A stretch of DNA of 64,000 nucleotides from the NCBI RefSeq assembly GCF_902168135.1, contig NZ_CABHOL010000049.1, forward strand, positions 47,532-111,531. The letters run 5' to 3'. The position numbers were made by a program, and so were the translations under genes. This document shows positions 34,396 to 42,295 of the stretch, piece by piece. Within the stretch, counting starts at the first letter, position 1, and every line of letters begins with the position of its first letter. The notes below the pieces were generated by a model. The model was not told the DNA's origin, searched no databases, and saw nothing but the letters and a program-made list of their open reading frames with translations. The DNA is from an uncultured Fluviicola sp. GTDB lineage: Bacteria; Bacteroidota; Bacteroidia; Flavobacteriales_D; Crocinitomicaceae.

Positions 34396-35316
34396 TTAGT
34401 TTAGTACCATAATTGTCATTTCACCCGGATTTACCTCCAGGGCAGAATTCCCTCCGATAGTCACAACAGATGTTCCGGAGGATCGGTTTGTTCTCAAATC
34501 AATCGTATGAGTTCCCGCCGGCAAAGTAACCATGGTATTAATAGCACAATTTCCCATTCCGGTTACAGCCGAAGTATTGGTAATGAACATGCGATTCCAT
34601 CCGCCATTTACTAAAGGATTTCCGTTTATATGAACAACCATATCGACCAAAGAGTAAGCAGTTCCTCCGGTTGTAGTATTTAATGCCCCGATAGTTGCCC
34701 AAATGATTACAGTTGAAGGTGCAGCTAAAGTAATTACCTGACTCATTCCCGGTTGAACAGTTAATGCAGTACTGCTTACTCCCGTTCTTCCGGCTGTTCC
34801 ATAAACATGATATCTATTGATAACTCCTGACGGACCTTGCGGACCAGTTGCCCCGGTTGCGCCTGCCGGACCTTGTGGGCCTGCAGGTCCCGTAGCACCC
34901 ATTGGTCCTGCCGGACCTGCTGCTCCCGGTGCACCATCCACTCCATTTGCTCCTGCAGGGCCTTGCGGACCTGCGGGGCCAGTTGCACCCATTGGGCCTG
35001 CGGGGCCGGCTGGACCCTGTGGACCTACTCCACCGGCATTGCATAAACTTGTCCAGGATGCTGCACTGCTTTCATAAAAGAAAAAGCAATTCACATCAGT
35101 ATCGTAAACCAGCAATCCTTCAGAAGGAGCAGCAATCGCGTTTCTTTGAATCGTTGTCATTCTCGGGACCAATACTCCCTGAGTGGTTGATTGCATTTCC
35201 AAAATAGCGTTCGCATTTGGAGTTGTTGTCCCAATCCCGACATTATTTTGTGCATAAGCAGCATTTAATCCGAAGACGAACGCAATAGCTGCAATAAAGT
35301 TCTGTTTTTGTAGCAT
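34396..35316 (-). CDS. Secreted collagen-like (GXY repeat) protein
   Basis: 306 residues. Signal peptide ending YAQ, then [20 protein letters not shown] and a stretch common in Bacteroidetes fibre proteins ([40 protein letters not shown]). About 22 Gly-X-Y triplets follow at ~99-166 ([20 protein letters not shown] and so on), then a C-terminal beta-rich head. A collagen-like stalk with a trimeric head is expected. The opposite strand shows a proline-rich open frame that is only the shadow of this repeat. Phage tail fibres share this build, but no phage genes are nearby. Confidence 0.88.
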   Translation of the reverse strand: MLQKQNFIAAIAFVFGLNAAYAQNNVGIGTTTPNANAILEMQSTTQGVLVPRMTTIQRNAIAAPSEGLLVYDTDVNCFFFYESSAASWTSLCNAGGVGPQGPAGPAGPMGATGPAGPQGPAGANGVDGAPGAAGPAGPMGATGPAGPQGPAGATGATGPQGPSGVINRYHVYGTAGRTGVSSTALTVQPGMSQVITLAAPSTVIIWATIGALNTTTGGTAYSLVDMVVHINGNPLVNGGWNRMFITNTSAVTGMGNCAINTMVTLPAGTHTIDLRTNRSSGTSVVTIGGNSALEVNPGEMTIMVLN

Positions 35317-35327
35317 AGTAATTTTGA

Positions 35328-37109
35328 TTAATTTCTGACAACCGTTACGTTGCCCTGGTAATTGTATTCTTTTGAAGCGGAAGAGGCTTTTAGCTTGTAG
35401 AAGTAAACTCCTTCGGCCACTGGTTGTCCATCACTTTTTCCATCCCAGATTACGGTTGGATCACTTGATTTGAAAACAGTATTTCCCCATCGGTTAACGA
35501 TAACAAGATCATAGGATTTAATTCCTGCTGTTTTGATTAAGAAAAAGTCGTTTGTACCGTCACCATTTGGAGTGATAATATTCGGAACAGAAATATCCTG
35601 GAAAATCTCAATGATTTGGGTCAGGCTTGCCATACAGCCGTTTGCTGCAGTAACCTGCAAAGTAACATTGTAAGCATCTCCGTTGTCTTCATAGATATGC
35701 GCCGGGTTTTGAGAAGCAGAACCTTGACCGTCTCCAAAATTCCAGTTCCATGCAGTTATTGAACCGGTACTTTCATCTGTAAACACATAACTTGTTCCTT
35801 CTTCCGTGTAGCTGAATTGTGCGGCCGGAGAAGGTTTAATTACCGGAGTGCAGGTTCCCGGTTGCGAGCTGCATCCGTTTGCCCCCATATCCACCACTGC
35901 AATTTCACCGGTACCGGTTGTCCAGTCCACAAATACACTGGAAGTTCCTTGTCCGGAAATGATCGTACCATTTGAAGGGAATGTCCATTGGAAATTTCCG
36001 GATCCTCCGTTCACAGAAAACTCATTATTAAAGGAATTCTCACAAACTGCCGGGCAATTCAAAGCAGGAGAACCAGGTCTTGCCGTCGACAAAATATATG
36101 GATATCCCGGATTCATAAAATTCCAGCCTGTTCTTGTCCGGGTTGTGAAACCACCGTTAACAGCCGAGGTATTTGCAGCCATATCGTTCCAATCGGAACT
36201 GGCAGTTCTCCAATGAGCCATTCCTGTCCAGTCGCCGTCATCTGCAATGACATAAAACAAACGGATATCTGTTGGCGCGTTACCGATAAGTCGTTCAATG
36301 GAATGGTAATAGGCCGGATTCAAAGCACACATATTACCGTCATTCTCATTTCGATCAAATGCATCCGTATTGGCATCGTAATTATTGAACCGAACCGTAT
36401 ATTCCGATCCGATGTTTGTCTGAGGAGTCAGTTCAACAGGACGAAAACGCAGCGTTCCCGTACTTGATCCCGTTGGAAAGATATACGTAGAAGCAAAATT
36501 CGTAATCCGTGAAAGCACTCCGGGCTCCAAACTGCTCACAAATCCTTCGGCTCCGAAAGTCGTGGAATAAGTAATCGCTCCAACCGCAGGGTTCAATACA
36601 AAAAAGCTGTTGGTCTGGGTTTCCAATTCCCGGTCATTGAGCTGAAGGCTTCCGGATGCTCCCGTGGACGCGTTTACGCCCTGCAGCGTTTTCTTGCGAT
36701 TATTTCCAACTCCGGCTCCGGTAAGTACCAGGTTGTTAAAAACCGTTGAAACTCCATTTGTTGACGTAATAAATTGTTGGGTATTCCCAAAAAGAGTTAC
36801 TGTCGATGTCCCGAAATTAAACATCCCGTCATTTACCCAATCCTGCTCAACCAGGTAAAACCCATTTCCACTTGCGGAAGCATTCGCTCCGATCTTAAAT
36901 GTTCCCGGATTCGGGAAAGTAGAATTCTTGGTAATGGTGACAGATCCCTGATTGGTCAGGGTTGTTGCTTGTGCCAGTTCGGCACCCCCGTTTACCTGAA
37001 CGATTGCTCCTGAAGAAATCGAAAGCAAAGCACCATTTGAAAAGAAAATCTGTCCAAAGGAAGGTAACGGCAGAAGTAAACCCAGCAGCGCACCAGTTAG
37101 TAGTTTCAT
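35328..37109 (-). CDS. Secreted adhesin with PKD domain and T9SS type B domain
   Basis: 593 residues. Signal peptide MKLLTGALLGLLLPLPSFGQ; a beta-helix-like N-terminal region (VNGGAELAQATTLTNQGSVT); a middle segment with NCPAVCENSFNNEFSVNGGS; a PKD domain (WNWNFGDGQGSASQNPAHIY); and a gliding-type type B C-terminus (NIITPNGDGTNDFFLIKTAG, VNRWGNTVFKSSD). First gene of a three-gene operon with the collagen-like protein (11 bases) and the small secreted protein. It probably forms a surface fibre complex with the collagen-like product. Confidence 0.87.
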   Translation of the reverse strand: MKLLTGALLGLLLPLPSFGQIFFSNGALLSISSGAIVQVNGGAELAQATTLTNQGSVTITKNSTFPNPGTFKIGANASASGNGFYLVEQDWVNDGMFNFGTSTVTLFGNTQQFITSTNGVSTVFNNLVLTGAGVGNNRKKTLQGVNASTGASGSLQLNDRELETQTNSFFVLNPAVGAITYSTTFGAEGFVSSLEPGVLSRITNFASTYIFPTGSSTGTLRFRPVELTPQTNIGSEYTVRFNNYDANTDAFDRNENDGNMCALNPAYYHSIERLIGNAPTDIRLFYVIADDGDWTGMAHWRTASSDWNDMAANTSAVNGGFTTRTRTGWNFMNPGYPYILSTARPGSPALNCPAVCENSFNNEFSVNGGSGNFQWTFPSNGTIISGQGTSSVFVDWTTGTGEIAVVDMGANGCSSQPGTCTPVIKPSPAAQFSYTEEGTSYVFTDESTGSITAWNWNFGDGQGSASQNPAHIYEDNGDAYNVTLQVTAANGCMASLTQIIEIFQDISVPNIITPNGDGTNDFFLIKTAGIKSYDLVIVNRWGNTVFKSSDPTVIWDGKSDGQPVAEGVYFYKLKASSASKEYNYQGNVTVVRN

Positions 37110-37320
37110 GTAGTGTACAATTAATGTAAAACCAAAGATAATTAACGCAGTAACTTATCCAAAAAAACAGACGTGTAAATTCGGAAAATCGTTGCGTATC
37201 CGATTGATTTTATTGAAATTAGGTGAAATCAGCTGTTAATTTGTGAAATTAAAATTGGCAGGTTTTCAGATTTTAATTTTAGAGTTAAAAAATCAGGGGG
37301 GTTATTTCGGTAACTACTTT

Positions 37321-37345
37321 AATTCGTAATTCGTAATTCGTAATT
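37321..37345. repeat. Tandem AATTCGT x3.7
   Basis: Seven-base unit repeated three times plus AATTA, directly upstream of the tlyA -7 box. A similar AT-rich simple-repeat style occurs between sufB and sufC. Confidence 0.8.
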
Positions 37346-37352
37346 AATAAAG

Positions 37353-37360
37353 TAACTTTG
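37353..37360 (+). promoter_or_regulatory. -7 box of tlyA, four bases before the start codon
   Basis: TAACTTTG, then CAGT, then ATG at 37365, so the transcript is predicted to be leaderless. The tandem AATTCGT repeats occupy the spacer, so a change in repeat number would move the -33 element. Confidence 0.6.
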
Positions 37361-37364
37361 CAGT

Positions 37365-38096
37365 ATGGAAGAACGCTTGGATAAACTATTGGTCGACCGC
37401 GGTTTGGTAACCTCCCGGACACGAGGTGAAGAATTGATTAAGAACGGCGACGTACTGGTAAATGGGATTTCTGTGGAAAAACCGGGAAAGAAAATTGCCA
37501 TTGATGCCAAGATCCTGCTTCTCAATGAAGAGTTGACCTGGGTTTCCCGCGGGGCATTGAAGTTATTGAAAGCACTCGAACACTTCCAAATCGACGTTTC
37601 CGATAAGACATTTATTGATCTCGGCGCTTCCACTGGTGGTTTTACGGAAGTATTGCTAAGCAAACAAGCAAAACACGTCTATTGTGTAGATGTTGGCCAC
37701 GGACAATTGCACGAGCGCATCCGCACCAATCCTTCCATTACCAATATCGAAAAAACACATATCCGAGAGCTGACAACTGCTCATATCCCGGAACCCGTTG
37801 ACGGAATCGTGATCGACGTTTCATTCATTTCCCTCGAAAAAGTACTTCCGTTCACGGGGTCATTCGTGAAAGAAGGCGGAATACTCGTTGCATTGATCAA
37901 ACCGCAGTTCGAATTGGAAAAACGGTTCCTGAACAAGCACGGAGTGGTGAAAAGCGCATCCGTGTACCCGGATATCCTGAAACGCATCGAAAAAGCAGCG
38001 GTAGATTCACATTTTGAAGTGAAAGGAATCATTGACTCACCGATCATAGGCGGAGACGGAAATAAAGAATTCCTGATGTATGCGGTGAAGAAGTAA
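37365..38096 (+). CDS. tlyA: TlyA family rRNA (cytidine-2'-O)-methyltransferase
   Basis: 243 residues. An N-terminal S4 domain (MEERLDKLLVDRGLVTSRTR, GDVLVNG) and an FtsJ-like methyltransferase (FIDLGASTGGFTEVLL SAM-binding loop, YCVDVGHGQLHERIRT, IVIDVSFISLEKVLP). In Mycobacterium TlyA methylates cytidines in 16S and 23S rRNA; the family is also called hemolysin A. Transcribed alone. Confidence 0.92.
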   Translation: MEERLDKLLVDRGLVTSRTRGEELIKNGDVLVNGISVEKPGKKIAIDAKILLLNEELTWVSRGALKLLKALEHFQIDVSDKTFIDLGASTGGFTEVLLSKQAKHVYCVDVGHGQLHERIRTNPSITNIEKTHIRELTTAHIPEPVDGIVIDVSFISLEKVLPFTGSFVKEGGILVALIKPQFELEKRFLNKHGVVKSASVYPDILKRIEKAAVDSHFEVKGIIDSPIIGGDGNKEFLMYAVKK

Positions 38097-38097
38097 G

Positions 38098-38223
38098 TGT
38101 TCCCGCTGATCTCGCGAATTTCGCTGATTTTCATTGTTTTTTGTAGGATAAATCATACACTATAAAAGCAGACGGAAACTTATAGAAAAAATCATCTGCG
38201 CTATCAGCGTAATCAGCGTGCAA
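38098..38223 (+). repeat. CGCTGAT/CAGCG-rich intergenic repeat downstream of tlyA
   Basis: TTCCCGCTGATCTCGCGAAT plus TTCGCTGATTTTCATTG on the left is partly complementary to AAATCATCTGCGC and AATCAGCGTGC on the right. Related in composition to the CGCAGAG repeats elsewhere. No gene seen. Confidence 0.5.
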
Positions 38224-38225
38224 TA

Positions 38226-38253
38226 AAAAAGTCCCACTTTCGCGGGACCTTTA
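38226..38253. terminator. Terminator ending the small transcript from 38357; also faces tlyA
   Basis: GTCCC (38231-38235) and GGGAC (38244-38248) with flanking A6 and CTTT; the minus strand has a T6 run. It ends transcripts coming from the ECF operon or from the promoter at 38366-38393. Confidence 0.75.
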
Positions 38254-38358
38254 TTCAAGCCAGTTCTACCTTGCCTCGACTATTTCGTTATCGTTTTGAG
38301 CTGTAGTAATTTTTCAAACTCCATTGGAGAAGTTGACAACGAAATAAATATCTTTCTA
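38228..38358 (-). ncRNA. Candidate ECF-dependent structured small RNA
   Basis: About 130 nt on the minus strand between an ECF-type promoter (38366-38393) and a terminator (38226-38253). The RNA can fold: TATTTCGTT (38338-38346 read on minus) pairs perfectly with AACGAAATA (38281-38289), enclosing a CTCC-AAT-GGAG hairpin. A 14-codon ORF (MEFEKLLQLKTITK) begins inside that hairpin and its stop lies in the long stem. Either a regulatory RNA or a leader of a lost gene; it lies immediately downstream of the ECF operon on the same strand. Confidence 0.45.
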
Positions 38359-38365
38359 CCCCTTA

Positions 38366-38393
38366 GATGCGGTTCATCGCAAAAGGTTGGAAA
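38366..38393 (-). promoter_or_regulatory. ECF-type promoter, copy 2
   Basis: Minus strand TTTCCAACCTTTT (38381-38393), ending beside the stop codon of the barrel protein gene, then ATCTAAG with the ATC at 38366-38368; CCAACC to ATC is 16 nt. The 17-base core AAAAGGTTGGAAATTAA (+ strand, 38381-38397) is identical to that at 40979-40995. Confidence 0.55.
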
Positions 38394-39764
38394 TTAAAAT
38401 GAATATTTTATTTGGAGCTTCACGCCCTGGATATCATTAAACACGGTGTTCTCGCTTTTCAGCCTGGAAATGAACTGGTATTGAACGCCCAATCCAAGTG
38501 CTGTTTTATTTCTGAACGGTGTAAAATGATAATCCACTCCGGCTGTTGCTCCGACCTGTAATTTCTTAGAATTATACACATTCGTGATAGCTGTACGGCT
38601 TTCTTCGTACCCGTTCAACAAGCGGTTCACCGTAATTCCCCCGGAAATCGTTACTCCTCTGAAGGTATATCCTACAGAAGACGACAAGTAAATTGTGTTC
38701 AATTTTTGATTCGAACTGGTGTAGCGTCCGTTAACATAGCCTCCGTTCGACTGCGCATACTGGCTGAAACCAACATCCTGTGTGAATCTCCACTTTCTCA
38801 AATAAGTGTGGTACTGGAAGTCAGCTGCGATTCCCATGGAAGGAAGCGAACTGGAGAATGCGCTTCTGTTTTTCTCATCAATAAAGGCAAACTGTCCGCC
38901 GACCAGCGCACTGAATCTCGGTCTGAAAGGCGCCTGGAACGGCAGGAAGTCAAAATCCCCGATTGTTCCCTGCGGCCCAAATTCCGATACTTCCCTGGCA
39001 GCCAACTGGTCCAAAGAAGCGAGATCCGATGCATTTATTCCTTCACTTGCACTCGCATTCGAAGTATTTTCAACAGAACGGTTCTCCACCTGATTTTGAT
39101 TTGCGGTCAATTCGTTATTCTGAACAAGTTTTTCAGTATTCTGTGCTAAGTTATTCGGTACTCCGTTCACACCATTCACCTCATTATTCGCCATTACGCG
39201 TTGCTGCGGATCCGTATTTTGAGGAGTGTTGTTCGCAGTATTGTTTTCAGGAGCATCAGTTGTTCCGTTTACAGCAGCGATCTGACGATCAGTATTTGTC
39301 GTATTGGAACCGGAAGTCTTTTCAACAGCACTTAAATAAACCGCACCGGAATTACTACTGTTCGAACCGGTATAACGGTCTGTATAAAATGCCAGGAACA
39401 CAAACAGGATAGAAGCCGCGGCCATTTTTACCCATGGAATGCGGGTTGTAACCGGGTAATTTAATGTGGTATTCAAACGGTTCCACACGCGTTCTCTTGA
39501 AAGCTGTTCTTCGAGGCGTGACCAGCCATCTCCGGAAGTATTCGGCGACCAATTCTCATAAGAATCAACCAGGGCTTTGTCTGCAGAACTTCCGTTTGCT
39601 TCCAGTGTTTCGTCCAAACGGTCCCAAACTGCGGAAACTGCCAAATCTGCCTCCAAATTTTCCCAGACATCAGCAGACGGCGAACCTGTCTCCCATTGCT
39701 CGAAAGATTTTTGCAGAGATTTGAACTCCCGGTTTGTATGAATATTTCGTTTGTCTAAAGACAT
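38394..39764 (-). CDS. Predicted anti-sigma/trans-envelope sensor: cytoplasmic domain, one TM helix, C-terminal outer-membrane barrel
   Basis: 456 residues. Residues 1-110 have no signal peptide and carry two W..L..L helical repeats (SADVWENLEADLAVSAVWDR and GDGWSRLEEQLSRERVWNRL), as expected of a cytoplasmic anti-sigma segment. One TM helix at 111-128 (VKMAAASILFVFLAFY), then a ~150-residue N/T-rich linker, then from ~280 a barrel-like domain (SALVGGQFAFIDEKNRSAFS, YLSSSVGYTFRGVTISGGIT) ending in GVKLQIKYSF with the terminal Phe typical of BAM-inserted barrels. It is encoded three bases after an ECF sigma gene. A single chain spanning both membranes is the simple reading; a barrel-like periplasmic domain is the alternative. 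Confidence 0.7.
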   Translation of the reverse strand: MSLDKRNIHTNREFKSLQKSFEQWETGSPSADVWENLEADLAVSAVWDRLDETLEANGSSADKALVDSYENWSPNTSGDGWSRLEEQLSRERVWNRLNTTLNYPVTTRIPWVKMAAASILFVFLAFYTDRYTGSNSSNSGAVYLSAVEKTSGSNTTNTDRQIAAVNGTTDAPENNTANNTPQNTDPQQRVMANNEVNGVNGVPNNLAQNTEKLVQNNELTANQNQVENRSVENTSNASASEGINASDLASLDQLAAREVSEFGPQGTIGDFDFLPFQAPFRPRFSALVGGQFAFIDEKNRSAFSSSLPSMGIAADFQYHTYLRKWRFTQDVGFSQYAQSNGGYVNGRYTSSNQKLNTIYLSSSVGYTFRGVTISGGITVNRLLNGYEESRTAITNVYNSKKLQVGATAGVDYHFTPFRNKTALGLGVQYQFISRLKSENTVFNDIQGVKLQIKYSF

Positions 39765-39767
39765 CTT

Positions 39768-40286
39768 TTAAGAAACCAATTTTTGTTTAAGCACCGAACG
39801 TGCGTAGTTTAACTGCGATTTGGAAGTTCCCACCGAAATTTCCAACTCTTCTGCAATCTCCGAATGCGACCATCCTTCCAAAGCATACAATTTGAGTACC
39901 AATCCGGCCTTCGTAGGCAGCAGGTTGATCTCTTCCAGCACTTTGGCAAATGGAATACCTGTTTCCAAATCCGCTTCTTCCTGGTCCACAGCAGGAACAT
40001 CTCCCAATTGTGCGAAATTTTTCCGTTTACGCAGTGTCTGAAGGCAGCAATTCACGGTAACTCTTCGCAGCCAGCCTTCGAACGACCCTGTAAATGTATA
40101 TGAACCAATGTTTTTATAAATGTGCATGTATGCATCGTGCAGCATATCCTCCGCATCCTGTGTATCAGCTCCGTAAAGCTTGCACACCTTGAACAGGTCT
40201 TTGGAAAAAAGACGATACAACCGTTCCTGTGCAGATCGTTCCCAATTTGCGCAGCCTTCGATGATATCTTTGTACTCTGCAGACAT
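39768..40286 (-). CDS. ECF-family RNA polymerase sigma factor
   Basis: 172 residues. Sigma region 2 (AQERLYRLFSKDLFKVCKLY, DTQDAEDMLHDAYMHIYKNI) and region 4 (LYALEGWSHSEIAEELEISV, GTSKSQLNYARSVLKQKL). The start overlaps the stop of the upstream lipoprotein gene by one base (TAATG), and the anti-sigma-like gene begins three bases after its stop, so the three are one operon. A promoter-like TTTCCAACC-type site precedes the operon (40964-40991), suggesting autoregulation. Confidence 0.95.
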   Translation of the reverse strand: MSAEYKDIIEGCANWERSAQERLYRLFSKDLFKVCKLYGADTQDAEDMLHDAYMHIYKNIGSYTFTGSFEGWLRRVTVNCCLQTLRKRKNFAQLGDVPAVDQEEADLETGIPFAKVLEEINLLPTKAGLVLKLYALEGWSHSEIAEELEISVGTSKSQLNYARSVLKQKLVS

Positions 40287-40942
40287 TATTCAACGGTTAG
40301 AACCAATGCATTTGGAAGTTGTTCGGTGATTGCATTGTAAATTTGAGGATTAGTATCTTTATTAATAACTAAAGTAGGACCACTACCAGGTTGGTTTGGC
40401 ATGTTTACTCCACTCCAAACAGTACTCGGTACCGTAGCAAACAATTTAGCCACATCAAACCCGATATACACTTTGTAATTTTTCTTCTTGCTCAAAAAGA
40501 ACGGGTTCTGGACCTTAAAATTCAAATCATCCAAATCCGTCCATTCGATCACCATTGGGTGCGGTAAATTTCCCTTATAGTAAGTTCCTTCCAGGCGAAC
40601 GCTCGGGTTATTGGTATTATCGATCAATGCTTTCAGGTTAAATTCCGTGTAATTACCCATTGGCACATCCAGGGAAATATATAGATCGTCTTGTGTTGAA
40701 AACTGGACTTTCTGAACGGGCAGGCTCTTGGTAATTTCTACCGGTGAACCTTTTTCGCGGATACCTGAAACCGAAAATTCTTTCGAATAAAAGAAGCCTT
40801 TACTGATAACTACATTCCCCATACTGTTGCTCGTAGATGCAAATCTCCAGTTCAGGTTCAGATAAGCAGGCTGTTTCAAGTTGTATCTTTCACAACCAGA
40901 ACCTAAAACCACCAATATTAATAATAGGTATAATGCCCTCAT
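40286..40942 (-). CDS. Lipoprotein of unknown function, first gene of the ECF operon
   Basis: 218 residues. Lipobox LGSGC near residue 17 (MRALYLLLILVVLGSGCERY). The mature part is beta-rich with no family I can name (GNVVISKGFFYSKEFSVSGI, YISLDVPMGNYTEFNLKALI). Because it heads an ECF-sigma operon and overlaps the sigma gene by one base, it may be a signal sensor or an output of the envelope response. Its start is 40 bases downstream of the ECF-type -35. Confidence 0.75.
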   Translation of the reverse strand: MRALYLLLILVVLGSGCERYNLKQPAYLNLNWRFASTSNSMGNVVISKGFFYSKEFSVSGIREKGSPVEITKSLPVQKVQFSTQDDLYISLDVPMGNYTEFNLKALIDNTNNPSVRLEGTYYKGNLPHPMVIEWTDLDDLNFKVQNPFFLSKKKNYKVYIGFDVAKLFATVPSTVWSGVNMPNQPGSGPTLVINKDTNPQIYNAITEQLPNALVLTVE

Positions 40943-40963
40943 TTGTAATCAATTTAAAGCTAA

Positions 40964-40991
40964 GATACAGCTAAAATAAAAAGGTTGGAAA
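40964..40991 (-). promoter_or_regulatory. ECF-type promoter, copy 1 (lipoprotein/sigma/anti-sigma operon)
   Basis: Minus strand TTTCCAACCTTTT (40979-40991) and ATCTTAG with the ATC at 40964-40966; CCAACC to ATC is 16 nt. The start codon at 40942 is ~20 bases after the -10, giving a short leader. It fits autoregulation by the ECF factor of this operon. Confidence 0.6.
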
Positions 40992-41028
40992 TTAATCTTA
41001 TTTAGAACAAATACAAATAGCATTTTAC

Positions 41029-41036
41029 TACCTTTG
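41029..41036 (+). promoter_or_regulatory. -7 box of sufS, four bases before the start codon
   Basis: TACCTTTG, then TAGT, then ATG at 41041; predicted leaderless mRNA. So sufS-sufE-DUF59 has its own promoter, separate from sufABCD. Confidence 0.6.
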
Positions 41037-41040
41037 TAGT

Positions 41041-42276
41041 ATGGAAAATCCATCAAAAAGAAAATTCAATGTGCGCGATATCCGCCAGGACTTCCCTGCT
41101 TTGCGCCAACAAGTATACGGAAAGAACCTCATCTACTTTGACAACGGTGCAACTTCCCAAAAACCGCAGATGGTATTAGATGCCATCAATCAGTATTACA
41201 GCAAGGACAATGCGAACATTCACCGCGGAGTGCACCATTTGAGCCAGAAGGCAACCAATGAGTACGAAGAAGCGCGTGAAATTATCCGCCGCTTTATCAA
41301 CGCCGAGAAAAAGGAGGAGATCATTTTCACCAAAGGAACAACAGACGGGATTAACCTGGTTGCCCATTCTTTCGGAGAATTGCTGAGTGCAGGAGACGAG
41401 ATTATGATCTCTGCCATGGAGCACCACTCCAACATTGTACCCTGGCAAATGCTTGCCGAGCGCAAAAAACTGGTACTGAAAGTCATTCCGATCAATAAGC
41501 GCGGAGAGCTCATCATGGAGGATTTCCAAAACATGCTTTCTCCCAAAACAAAACTGGTTGCTGTGACCCATATCTCTAACAGTTTGGGAACTATCAATCC
41601 GGTGGAAGAAATTATCGAAGCGGCACATGCCGTGGGAGCAAAAGTTTTGATTGACGGAGCCCAGAGCGTACAGCACACAAAAGTAGACGTAACAGCTATG
41701 AACTGCGACTTCTTTGTCTTTTCAGGCCATAAAGTTTTCGGTCCTACCGGAATCGGTGTTCTCTACGGAAAAGAAGCCATTTTGGACGAAATGCCTCCTT
41801 ACCAGGGCGGCGGTGACATGATTGCTAAAGTAACGTTCGAACGCACCACTTACAACGAACTGCCGTTCAAATTTGAAGCGGGAACGCCTCACATTGCCGG
41901 CGGAATCTGTCTGGGAACGGCTCTGAATTATTTGGAACAGTTCAACCCCAACGAATTGGAAGAATACGAACGAGAACTGACAGAATATGCACAGGAAATG
42001 CTCGAAACATTTGAGAATATCCGTTTGATCGGAACGGCAAAAAACAAAACTTCAGTTGTTGCTTTCACCGTAGACGGCATTCACCCTTTCGACATCGGAA
42101 CACTTTTAGATAAACAGGGAATTGCCGTAAGAACCGGACATCACTGCACACAGCCTTTGATGGACTTTTACCAAATTCCGGGAACCGTGCGCGCTTCCTT
42201 TGCATTTTACAATACACGAGAAGAAATCGATCAATTTATAGCAGCCGTGGAGAAAAGTATTTCCATGCTGGGTTAG
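41041..42276 (+). CDS. sufS: Cysteine desulfurase SufS
   Basis: 411 residues. PLP enzyme releasing sulfur from cysteine for Fe-S assembly. The PLP lysine is in FVFSGHKVFGPTGIGVLYGK, the catalytic cysteine in VRTGHHCTQPLMDFY, and the N-terminal LIYFDNGATSQKPQMVLDAI is group II (SufS) type. It is followed by sufE (19 bases) and a DUF59 gene. Separated from sufABCD by unrelated genes. Confidence 0.97.
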   Translation: MENPSKRKFNVRDIRQDFPALRQQVYGKNLIYFDNGATSQKPQMVLDAINQYYSKDNANIHRGVHHLSQKATNEYEEAREIIRRFINAEKKEEIIFTKGTTDGINLVAHSFGELLSAGDEIMISAMEHHSNIVPWQMLAERKKLVLKVIPINKRGELIMEDFQNMLSPKTKLVAVTHISNSLGTINPVEEIIEAAHAVGAKVLIDGAQSVQHTKVDVTAMNCDFFVFSGHKVFGPTGIGVLYGKEAILDEMPPYQGGGDMIAKVTFERTTYNELPFKFEAGTPHIAGGICLGTALNYLEQFNPNELEEYERELTEYAQEMLETFENIRLIGTAKNKTSVVAFTVDGIHPFDIGTLLDKQGIAVRTGHHCTQPLMDFYQIPGTVRASFAFYNTREEIDQFIAAVEKSISMLG

Positions 42277-42295
42277 TTAGAGTTAGGAGCATATT

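Noticed and set aside
34817..35077. Long + strand open frames rich in proline and glycine or cysteine
   Set aside because: They are the antisense shadow of the Gly-X-Y repeat of the collagen-like gene.
34396..35316. Prophage tail-fibre region (collagen-like gene; also the fibre-like gene at 62563)
   Set aside because: Both have signal peptides and lie in operons with T9SS adhesins; no structural, lysis or integrase phage genes are present.
41176..41678. Two long minus frames opposite sufS
   Set aside because: sufS is unambiguous on the + strand; both are shadows.
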